In this document: positions 1 through 8,118 of the stretch, piece by piece
How positions within the stretch are numbered: the first letter of the stretch is position 1
Layout: every line of letters starts with the position of its first letter
DNA from: Takifugu bimaculatus
Taxonomy: Eukaryota > Chordata > Actinopteri > Tetraodontiformes > Tetraodontidae
Assembly: GCA_004026145.2 (NCBI GenBank)
Contig: CP034976.1
Span: forward strand, 1,904,585 to 1,968,584
Length of the DNA stretch: 64,000 nt
Direction of reading: 5' to 3'
The notes under the pieces: model-generated
Seen by the model: only the letters and a program-made list of their open reading frames with translations
Databases searched by the model: none
What the model was told of the DNA's origin: nothing
Program-made: the position numbers and the translations under genes

Positions 1-180
1 TGGTGATAGACAGATGGAATATTAGTGTTGTTAGTATGATACATAAGTTCTTTAGATATTGTTTTCAATTCAGGACTCTGCCGCCTTTAGTTGGCTTTTG
101 CAAAGACAGAAATGTTGACAACAGTATGGACCAATGTGGGAAATTCAATTTTATTTAAACACAAACACACTCATAAAACA

Positions 181-424
181 TTAAATCTCAAACTATGTAC
201 AGGAGTTAAATATTAAATGTAAAACAATCTACAATAGTGCAACATTAAATCTCAGTGCAACATTAAATCTCAAAGTGTGTAAAAGAGTGCAACATTAAAT
301 CTCAAAGCGTGTACAAGAGTGCAACAATAAATCTCAAAGTGTGTACAGGAGTTAAATATTAAATCTAAAACTATGTACAATAGTGCATAATTAATTTCAT
401 AACTATGTACAGTCGTGCAACATG
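181..424. repeat. 32-bp minisatellite in the 3' UTR (copy 1)
   Basis: About eight imperfect units of roughly 32 bp, each built around TAAATCTCAAA plus GTGTACA and AGTGCAACAT, lie between the stop codon and the polyadenylation signal of the minus-strand gene. One unit is truncated (around 250-270). The same array occurs in copy 2 at about 3388-3631. Confidence 0.8.
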
Positions 425-441
425 CATTCCTGGCATGTAGT

Positions 442-2016
442 TCATTTTGTCCTTTCCTCCATCCATCTTCGTCTCTCTGCCTCAAAGAAAGGAGTGGCCC
501 CAAACTCTTTCCAGGTCATCTCTCGGGCCATCCCCTTGTCCCGATATAGAGAAAAGACTTTGGATGGGCAGTAAATGTGTTTACATGCCACTCCTGGGAA
601 CCCTGTATGTATCTGTGGGCTGTTTGGTCCCTGTTTAAGAGTCAAATGGCAGAACCTGCAGAGGCGATCAGGTGGCTGGGAGCCGAGTCTCTGTCTCCGA
701 GCTTTTACCTCCACACGCTTTTTGGTGGCCTCCAGCTCCCTCTGGAAAAACTCTGACGCGGCAAATTGTTCAAAGGGCATTCTGGGGTCAGAGAGTCCCT
801 CAGCAGCATAAGTCTGATGCACCTTCCTTGAGCAGTAGAAGTAGCGAACAGGACCCTGCTGATAGAAAAAGTGGATGGAAGATCCACCCGTCCCATACCG
901 AGACTTGGGCTGTCCACAGGCGAGACAGGTTTTCGTCTGTCTCATCTTCTGCTCTGGTCGCTGCTGCTGCTGCTGCTGCTGCATCTCTAGAATGCCCTGC
1001 ACAATTTTTTCAATGGAGTCCTGCATCAGAGGCGTGGGCATGGCGGCTGCTGCTACTGGCATAGCATCTGCACAGAGATGAAAAGAAAAACAGAAATCAG
1101 ATACGGCATGGACTTTGTTTGTCTGACATGAAATAAATGTGGTAACGGTGTATTTACAGCTCTGGACTTGCAGATCAGAGTTATGGATGCTCAGCATCTC
1201 CCTTTCCATCTCCACGTCCTCCTCCATGGCTGTGTTAAAGACAAAATACCGGCTACAGGTTATTAGTAGAAAAGAAAAAAACCTTTTCCCAAAGTTGAAC
1301 TTGTCACATGAAGGAATTAGCATACCCAGGGGCTCAGCTGGGGCCTTCATGGGATGCTCAGCAGGTGTGGAAGATGTGGTGGGCTGCTGCCTCTTCAGCA
1401 GGTTCTGCTGCAACCTGGACATTCGTGTACCTGGAACGCAGCGCCTGCCTATGACAAAATCAGCATAGCCATCACCTCTGCTGTCCCAGATCTCCTTCCA
1501 CGTGCTCTTGGCTCGGGCACCAAATCCAACCAGCTGGTCGTCTTCAGATGAGGCAGTCACTCCATCCCCTCTTCCGGCCTCATAAGTGAGGAGAGCCTGG
1601 ATTTCTTGGAAACTGAGGGCATAACTCACAAATGACTGGAGGCTGTCCTTACTGTGGCTGTCAGCCATACAGAGACCTGCTGCCTCCTCGCTCTGCACGT
1701 TCTTGATCAGATACACAGTGGATCCTACGTCATTCTGCAAAAGCCATCAGAATGACTTCCCTTTATATTTACCAAACTGCAGGACATAGTCTCCCTGCAC
1801 CTCCATCTTATCTGAGGGACCCCCCCCCCCTCTTTGTCGGATGACGGCCAAAGCGTTCTGCCGTACGAGGTCCTCCCTCATGGCCGCAGACTTGTCCTGA
1901 GGAGTGGAACTCACCCGTTTGGCTTCATCAGATGGCTCCTGGAGGAGAAACCCAAGAGGCCCCTTGCGGAACACGACCTGAAGTTTCGCAGGGAAAAAGG
2001 TGAATTGCTTCTGCAT
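442..2016 (-). pseudogene. Uncharacterised CxxC / FGKYKGK protein gene, copy 1, with one in-frame TGA
   Basis: Coding segments read leftwards: 2016-1326, 1229-1158 and 1067-442. The two introns (1230-1325, 1068-1157) have GT-AG ends. The joined length is 1389 bases, exactly 463 codons including the stop, but codon 90 (1747-1749) is TGA directly after FGKYKGKSF; CGA to TGA at a CpG would explain it. The protein starts MQKQFTFFPAKLQ. It has the FGKYKGK motif (seen in small DUF3820/exonuclease-X C-terminal-like domains), a polyglutamine run, then two cysteine modules, CLACGQPKS...FYCSRKV and CRFCHL...IYCPSKV, which look metal binding. A 5' noncoding exon ends at a GTAAGT donor at 2634. I remember similar multi-copy proteins in fish genomes but know of no function. 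The frame stays open across both introns in copy 1, so gene predictors may fuse the exons. A transposon-encoded protein is possible. Confidence 0.6.
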
Positions 2017-2174
2017 GTTGAGCTGACATAAAGGAAAAATGTCTATTAATTTTCTCATTTTTATTAGACACTGATAAAACAGTTCCACCCATTTTTCAAA
2101 TCACACCTGATAAATGTGATCAAAGGAATCTTAGGCCAGTAAAAGATGAAGTGTGGTACCATGTGTAAAGCTCT

Positions 2175-2176
<2 letters not shown>

Positions 2177-2237
<61 letters not shown>
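2177..2237. repeat. (GT)n microsatellite, intron of copy 1
   Basis: A nearly pure GT dinucleotide run of about 60 bases in the first intron of the minus-strand gene. The equivalent run in copy 2 (about 5388-5449) has a slightly different length. Confidence 0.95.
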
Positions 2238-2239
<2 letters not shown>

Positions 2240-2839
2240 TGAGTGTGCGCACACATGCAATTATTGCAAATACATTGGAAACAAAAACACAAATTTGATG
2301 TAATAAAATGTAATACTACCACTACTAATATTACTACTAATAATAATTATAGTAATAATAATAATAATACCGAGATTTCAGTGCCACGACAAGTAAATCG
2401 GTTACTTGAATATAAAATATGAACAAGTTCATTCATCACTATTGTGTAATTTAATTTATGAAAAACTAGCTTGACAAGATATGAGTATATTATAGCATGA
2501 CAAATACAGTACATTATAATTTAGGGCCAATTATAACACGTTCCTTGCTAATTTAGGACACAATTGACCACAGCCTATGCACAATTACGAAAAGTTTCCT
2601 CATTAATTTAGTAGGAAATGAAGCCCAAACTTACCTTCAGCGAAGTTTACCAAAGAATGAACCAAGAATGGCCGATCCTCCGGAGAGGAGCCGCTCTTCA
2701 TAGAAACGGCAGAAACAGCGCCACAGGATGATAGCGGCCGGAAATATATTGCGTCCGTAGTGGTTTAGCACTACCATTGAAAATGAATGGGAAACGGTTT
2801 AGGGCCGTTTAGCTAAACAACTCTCGATCCCCGCGCGGG

Positions 2840-3207
2840 GGCCAGTCGAGAATAGTTGTAACGGAGAACCAGCCAATCAGATCGAAGCGGCCCGAAGACC
2901 TCAGAGGGAGAGTTCGAATCCAGCTTGGGGCATTATCAAATCGAAGATATGTGTTTTAAAAATTCACGATAATAAAAATGTTTAAAGAGCATCGCAGTTT
3001 CTGTGAGTTTCTGTGAGTTTAATGAGCCACAAATGCTTGCTGCTCTTTTTAGGAGCACAGCCATCTATTAAAGTGTAGTTTGTATCATAGCATAGTTTTA
3101 GTGACAAATTCTAAATTGCAAGTAGCAGATATGAACAGGGAAACGCTACGTTATCCCCTTATTCTGCTGCAAATAATCTGATGAGATAGGTGGGGAACAA
3201 ATTCAGT
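2840..3207. other. Spacer between the two gene units
   Basis: About 370 bases with no counterpart after copy 2. It contains no open reading frame of note. A string at 2911-2921 (AGTTCGAATCC) fits the pol III B-box consensus and is followed by CAGCTTGGGGCA, so a degraded tRNA 3' half is possible, but I cannot pair a T-arm or an acceptor stem convincingly. Confidence 0.5.
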
Positions 3208-3648
3208 TGGTGATAGACAGATGGAATATTAGTGTTGTTAGTATGATACATAAGTTCTTTAGATATTGTTTTCAATTCAGGACTCTGCCGCCTTTAGTTG
3301 GCTTTTGCAAAGACAGAAATGTTGACAACAGTATGGACCAATGTGGGAAATTCAATTTTATTTAAACACAAACACACTCATAAAACATTAAATCTCAAAC
3401 TATGTACAGGAGTTAAATATTAAATGTAAAACAATCTACAATAGTGCAACATTAAATCTCAGTGCAACATTAAATCTCAAAGTGTGTAAAAGAGTGCAAC
3501 ATTAAATCTCAAAGCGTGTACAAGAGTGCAACAATAAATCTCAAAGTGTGTACAGGAGTTAAATATTAAATCTAAAACTATGTACAATAGTGCATAATTA
3601 ATTTCATAACTATGTACAGTCGTGCAACATGCATTCCTGGCATGTAGT

Positions 3649-5226
3649 TCATTTTGTCCTTTCCTCCATCCATCTTCGTCTCTCTGCCTCAAAGAAAGGA
3701 GTGGCCCCCAACTCTTTCCAGGTCATCTCTCGGGCCATCCCCTTGTCCCGATATAGAGAAAAGACTTTGGATGGGCAGTAAATGTGTTTACATGCCACTC
3801 CTGGGAACCCTGTATGTATCTGTGGGCTGTTTGGTCCCTGTTTAAGAGGTCAAATGGCAGAACCTGCAGAGGCGATCAGGTGGCTGGGAGCCGAGTCTCT
3901 GTCTCCGAGCTTTTACCTCCACACGCTTTTTGGTGGCCTCCAGCTCCCTCTGGAAAAACTCTGACGCGGCAAATTGTTCAAAGGGCATTCTGGGGTCAGA
4001 GAGTCCCTCAGCAGCATAAGTCTGATGCACCTTCCTTGAGCAGTAGAAGTAGCGAACAGGACCCTGCTGATAGAAAAAGTGGATGGAAGATCCACCCGTC
4101 CCATACCGAGACTTGGGCTGTCCACAGGCGAGACAGGTTTTCGTCTGTCTCATCTTCTGCTCTGGTCGCTGCTGCTGCTGCTGCTGCTGCATCTCTAGAA
4201 TTGCCCTGCACAATTTTTTCAATGGAAGTCCTGCATCAGAGCGTGGGCATGGCGGCTGCTGCTACTGGCATAGCATCTGCACAGAGATGAAAAGAAAAAC
4301 AGAAATCAGATACGGCATGGACTTGTTTGTCTGACATGAAATAAATGTGGTAACGGTGTATTTACAGCTCTGGACTTGCAGATCAGAGTTATGGATGCTC
4401 AGCATCTCCCTTTCCATCTCCACGTCCTCCTCCATGGCTGTGTTAAAGACAAAAATACCGGCTACAGGTTATTAGTAGAAAAGAAAAAAACCTTTTCCCA
4501 AAGTTGAACTTGTCACATGAAGGAATTAGCATACCCAGGGGCTCAGCTGGGGCCTTCATGGGATGCTCAGCAGGTGTGGAAGATGTGGTGGGCTGCTGCC
4601 TCTTCAGCAGGTTCTGCTGCAACCTGGACATTCGTGTACCTGGAACGCAGCGCCTGCCTATGACAAAATCAGCATAGCCATCACCTCTGCTGTCCCAGAT
4701 CTCCTTCCACGTGCTCTTGGCTCGGGCACCAAATCCAACCAGCTGGTCGTCTTCAGATGAGGCAGTCACTCCATCCCCTCTTCCGGCCTCATAAGTGAGG
4801 AGAGCCTGGATTTCTTGGAAACTGAGGGCATAACTCACAAATGACTGGAGGCTGTCCTTACTGTGGCTGTCAGCCATACAGAGACCTGCTGCCTCCTCGC
4901 TCTGCACGTTCTTGATCAGATACACAGTGGATCCTACGTCATTCTGCAAAAGCCATCAGAATGACTTCCCTTTATATTTACCAAACTGCAGGACATAGTC
5001 TCCCTGCACCTCCATCTTATCTGAGGGACCCCCCCCCCCCTCTTTGTCGGATGACGGCCAAAGCGTTCTGCCGTACGAGGTCCTCCCTCATGGCCGCAGA
5101 CTTGTCCTGAGGAGTGGAACTCACCCGTTTGGCTTCATCAGATGGCTCCTGGAGGAGAAACCCAAGAGGCCCCTTGCGGAACACGACCTGAAGTTTCGCA
5201 GGGAAAAAGGTGAATTGCTTCTGCAT
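3649..5226 (-). pseudogene. Uncharacterised CxxC / FGKYKGK protein gene, copy 2, frameshifted
   Basis: Same gene as at 442-2016, from the ATG at 5226-5224 to the stop at 3649-3651. It shares the in-frame TGA (4956-4958), so that mutation predates the duplication or was fixed in both copies. It also has private frameshifts: an extra G near 3848 cuts the second cysteine module off from the first, and indels near 4227-4240 disrupt the segment before the polyglutamine run. The indels sit in short homopolymers, so uncorrected read errors are an alternative to decay. In either case this copy cannot encode the full protein as assembled. Confidence 0.65.
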
Positions 5227-5383
5227 GTTGAGCTGACATAAAGGAAAATGTCTATTAATTTTCTCATTTTTATTAGACACTGATAAAACAGTTCCACCCA
5301 TTTTTCAAATCACACCTGATAAATGTGATCAAAGGAATCTTAGGCCAGTAAAAGATGAAGTGTGGTACCATGTGTAAAGCTCT

Positions 5384-5452
<69 letters not shown>

Positions 5453-5941
5453 TGAGTGTGCGCACACATGCAATTATTGCAAATACATTGGAAACAAAAA
5501 CACAAATTTGATGTAATAAAATGTAATACTACCACTACTAATATTACTACTAATAATAATTATAGTAATAATAATAATAATACCGAGATTTCAGTGCCAC
5601 GACAAGTAAATCGGTTACTTGAATATAAAATATGAACAAGTTCATTCATCACTATTGTGTAATTTAATTTATGAAAAACTAGCTTGACAAGATATGAGTA
5701 TATTATAGCATGACAAATACAGTACATTATAATTTAGGGCCAATTATAACACGTTCCTTGCTAATTTAGGACACAATTGACCACAGCCTATGCACAATTA
5801 CGAAAAGTTTCCTCATTAATTTAGTAGGAAATGAAGCCCAAACTTACCTTCAGCGAAGTTTACCAAAGAATGAACCAAGAATGGCCGATCCTCCGGAGAG
5901 GAGCCGCTCTTCATAGAAACGGCAGAACAGCGCCACAGGAT

Positions 5942-6004
5942 GATAGCGGCCGGAAATATATTGCGTCCGTAGTGGTTTAGCACTACCATTGAAAATGAAT
6001 GGGA
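5942..6004 (+). repeat. Left arm of an imperfect inverted repeat around the tRNA-Gly fragment
   Basis: The segment from TAGCGGCC through TCCGTAGTGGTTTAGCAC to AATGAATGGG matches the reverse complement of 6187-6254 at roughly 80 percent by eye. It lies in the promoter / 5' UTR region of the minus-strand gene. The same sequence exists in copy 1 (about 2734-2797), where no inverted partner follows. Confidence 0.8.
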
Positions 6005-6046
6005 AACGGTTTAGGGCCGTTTAGCTAAACAACTCTCGATCCCCGC

Positions 6047-6080
6047 GCGGGAGGCCCGGGTTCGATTCCCGGCCAATGCA
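6047..6080 (+). pseudogene. 3' half of a tRNA-Gly gene with T-arm, acceptor 3' strand and T-run
   Basis: GCGGGAGGCCCGGG followed by TTCGATTCCCGGCCAATGCA matches the 3' portion of vertebrate tRNA-Gly as I know it: end of the anticodon stem, variable loop, T-arm with B box GGTTCGATTCC at 6059-6069, and the acceptor 3' strand CCAATGC plus discriminator A. A T-run (6086-6090) follows, as expected for pol III termination. The 5' half (starting GCATTGGTGG) is absent: immediately to the left is the end of gene copy 2. The gene is therefore split at the anticodon arm and cannot give a normal tRNA. Confidence 0.8.
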
Positions 6081-6186
6081 AATTGTTTTTATCTTGTTCT
6101 TATGTTTTATTGTATTTGATCATATGAGAACACTCTATAGCTATTTTTTTAGAGGGTGGTGGTGGGGGGGGGGGGGGGGGCAATTC

Positions 6187-6254
6187 TTCCCCATTCATTC
6201 TCTATGGTCGTGCTAAACCACTACGGATGTAAAATATTTTAGGCCGCTAGTAGG
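6187..6254 (-). repeat. Right arm of the inverted repeat
   Basis: Reverse complement of 5942-6004 with scattered mismatches; the core GTGCTAAACCACTACGGA is identical apart from one base. Between the arms lie the tRNA-Gly 3' half, an AT-rich stretch and a G-run at about 6163-6180. The arms may be transposon termini or a mirrored copy of the promoter. Confidence 0.8.
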
Positions 6255-6286
6255 CGCCTTTTCCCCGTTTGGACTCAGCGACACTG

Positions 6287-6288
<2 letters not shown>

Positions 6289-6325
<37 letters not shown>
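6289..6325. repeat. (TC)n microsatellite at the 5' edge of the LINE
   Basis: Pure TC dinucleotide run directly in front of the LINE 5' UTR. A second TC run lies directly at the LINE 3' end (11861-11881), so the element appears to sit inside one microsatellite. Confidence 0.9.
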
Positions 6326-6328
<3 letters not shown>

Positions 6329-6525
6329 AGGAGCGTGGTGTGAGCTGGGAGCGTTCTCGTTTGAGAATTTTTCAACCTTTTTGGCTGTTTAAGCTGTGTT
6401 GTTGTTAGTTTTTGTCAGTATAGTTTTAATTAATTGTTGGTGGTGTCTTGTGTTGTATTTTTAGTTTAGTTTATCGGTGTTTTGGCGTGTAACCAGCCAG
6501 CGTTTGTCTGGCTGGTTGGCGTCTG

Positions 6526-8040
6526 ATGCCATGGTGCTTGGTGGTGGTAGCGGGGATCTCTCCCGGTTATTCGCGGAGACATGGCGTTAAGGTGGGGGCC
6601 AGGTCTCTGTACACCGTGGAGGAGGTGGCCATGGCTGTCGGGGAGGTTATCGGACATGGGTCCGTGAAATCGGCCGCCCGGATGAACGGGGCCGTGGTGT
6701 TGTTCGTGGAGAAGGTGGAGCAGGTGAACCGGCTGGTGGAGGCCAGCATCAGTGTCGGCGGGAGGTTTGAGGCGGTGCTGCCTCTGAGCCAGCCGGCCAC
6801 CAAGGTTACCCTGTCCAACGTGCCCCCGCTCATTACTGACGAGTTTCTGTGTCGCGAGTTGTCCAGACATGGCAAGATTGTTTCTCCTATGAGGAAAATC
6901 ATGTCTGGATGTAAATCTCCCCTACTGAAACACGTAGTCTCTCATCGCCGGCAGGTTTATATGATCCTCAATAACCGCGATAAGGATCTGAATGTGTGTT
7001 TTAAAGTCCGGGTGGACGATTTCGATTATATTCTGTTCGCTTCGTCGCCACATATGAAGTGTTTTGGGTGTAACGAAGCAGGACATTTGATTAAAATGTG
7101 TCCAAACGTAGCCAAATCGGCTGCGTCGGGCTCGGGGGAGCGGCCCGGAGCCGCTGCTGCGGAGCCCCGCACGGCAAAGCCCCGCACGGCAGAGCCCGGA
7201 GCTGCTGGTGAGCGACCAGTCGCCGGAGCCGAGGGTCCGGGGGATGATGGGGCGACGGCCCCAGTGGGTAGTGACGGAAACACAGGTGAGGGTGAACAGG
7301 TGGGTGAGAAAGGTGAAGTGAGGGTGCAGGACGGTGAGACTAATGTGTGTGTACAGGAGGATAAGACAGGAGGAGTGTGTGAGGAGGTAGGTGACACAGG
7401 TGGATCGTCTGTACAGGGGGACGAGGCAGGTGAAATGAGTGTACAGGAAGGTGAGACAGGAGGAGTGTGTGTAGAGGTAGGGAACACAGGTGGAGCGAGT
7501 GTGCAGGGGGGTGAACAGATAGGTGAGACAGGTGGTGTGAGTGAACAGGGGGAAGCTGGGCTTCAGGTAGGTGAGGTGGGTGAGGAAGAGGAGCTGGGCT
7601 GCAGTGGAGCAGCTCAAGCTGTGGAGTTGATGGAGCAGGAAGCCGGTTGGTCTCCAGCTCCATCGAGGCTCCGCAGCAGTAACAGGCCTGGTCCTGTCAA
7701 AGCTAAGAAAAGCAGACAGACAGGTAGACAGGCAGGAGGAAAAAGAGAAGAGCCGGACGGCAGCGACAGCGAGGGCTGTGTGTCTGATGATGGTGACCTC
7801 CATCAGAAGAACCTGGGCAGTCAGGAGGACAAGTCCTATTCTGCCAAAATGATTAAAACATTTTTACAAGACACAAAAAACATGAAGGGGGTTAACATTG
7901 AGGACTACTTTCCAGACAAACAGCAGTTTTATCTTTCTGCCAGACGCCACACAAAAAATAAGGCTGAGGCAGATTTTACTGATCAGGAGGTTTTTAGACT
8001 GAAGAAACGGATTCTTAAAGTTAGGAGGGAATTAATGTAA
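6526..8040 (+). CDS. LINE ORF1 protein (RNA-binding, CCHC zinc knuckle)
   Basis: 504-residue open frame, intact from end to end. ORF1 proteins of this group bind element RNA and form the particle used for reverse transcription. Residues ~90-170 look like a small RNA-binding fold, followed by one zinc knuckle at ~179-192 (CFGCNEAGHLIKMC, spacing C-x2-C-x4-H-x4-C). Residues ~205-370 are low-complexity: a Pro/Ala-rich part, then degenerate Gly/Glu/Val repeats (see 7270-7580). The tail (~440-504) is basic and charged. The true start may be a later Met than MPWCLVV, since the first residues look untypical. It survives intact although ORF2 is wrecked. Confidence 0.8.
   Translation: MPWCLVVVAGISPGYSRRHGVKVGARSLYTVEEVAMAVGEVIGHGSVKSAARMNGAVVLFVEKVEQVNRLVEASISVGGRFEAVLPLSQPATKVTLSNVPPLITDEFLCRELSRHGKIVSPMRKIMSGCKSPLLKHVVSHRRQVYMILNNRDKDLNVCFKVRVDDFDYILFASSPHMKCFGCNEAGHLIKMCPNVAKSAASGSGERPGAAAAEPRTAKPRTAEPGAAGERPVAGAEGPGDDGATAPVGSDGNTGEGEQVGEKGEVRVQDGETNVCVQEDKTGGVCEEVGDTGGSSVQGDEAGEMSVQEGETGGVCVEVGNTGGASVQGGEQIGETGGVSEQGEAGLQVGEVGEEEELGCSGAAQAVELMEQEAGWSPAPSRLRSSNRPGPVKAKKSRQTGRQAGGKREEPDGSDSEGCVSDDGDLHQKNLGSQEDKSYSAKMIKTFLQDTKNMKGVNIEDYFPDKQQFYLSARRHTKNKAEADFTDQEVFRLKKRILKVRRELM
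7270..7580 (+). repeat. Degenerate in-frame repeat inside ORF1
   Basis: Repeated GAGACAGG(T/A)GG and GTACAGGGGG-type units encode alternating segments such as GETGGVCVEVGNTGGASVQ. All units keep the reading frame. This looks like a minisatellite grown inside the ORF1 linker. Confidence 0.7.
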
Positions 8041-8118
8041 AGATGTTGGGAAATGCACCTTTTTAGTTTTTTATTAGCTTCACTGTTTTATCTCTCTGTC
8101 TTTATCTCCCACTTTTTA

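Larger units (their letters stand above)
1..2839 (-). repeat. Tandem gene-bearing unit, copy 1
   Basis: This block is almost base-for-base the same as 3208-6051, at an offset of about 3207 bases. The differences I see are single-base indels in short homopolymers and a different GT-repeat length. Similarity stops at the shared GC-rich string near 2831-2839, after which the two copies have unrelated flanks. The unit carries the whole minus-strand gene: promoter and 5' exon near 2635-2800, coding exons 442-2016, 3' UTR and an AATAAA signal (reverse strand) at 150-155. The left end is not in the window, so the true unit could extend further. A recent tandem duplication or an uncollapsed assembly duplicate would both give this picture. 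Confidence 0.9.
3208..6051 (-). repeat. Tandem gene-bearing unit, copy 2
   Basis: Second copy of the 1-2839 unit in the same orientation. It begins at TGGTGATAGACAG at 3208, immediately after the spacer, and ends at the GC-rich string where a tRNA-Gly 3' half starts. Its 32-bp minisatellite (3388-3631), GT repeat (5388-5449) and promoter region are all present. Scattered single-base indels relative to copy 1 (for example near 3705, 3848, 4201, 4227 and 4236) break the reading frame that is open in copy 1. Confidence 0.9.

Noticed and set aside
2064..2322. Poly-His/Thr open frames over GT repeats here and at 5273-5535, 40413-40752 and 63034-63333
   Set aside because: Dinucleotide repeats give open frames without coding meaning.
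2895..2935. Possible tRNA 3' half in the spacer between gene copies
   Set aside because: Only the B-box-like AGTTCGAATCC fits; the T-arm does not pair and no acceptor match is visible, so it is mentioned only as a weak hint.
6922..7803. 293-residue minus-strand frame opposite ORF1
   Set aside because: Antisense shadow of the low-complexity linker of the LINE ORF1 protein.
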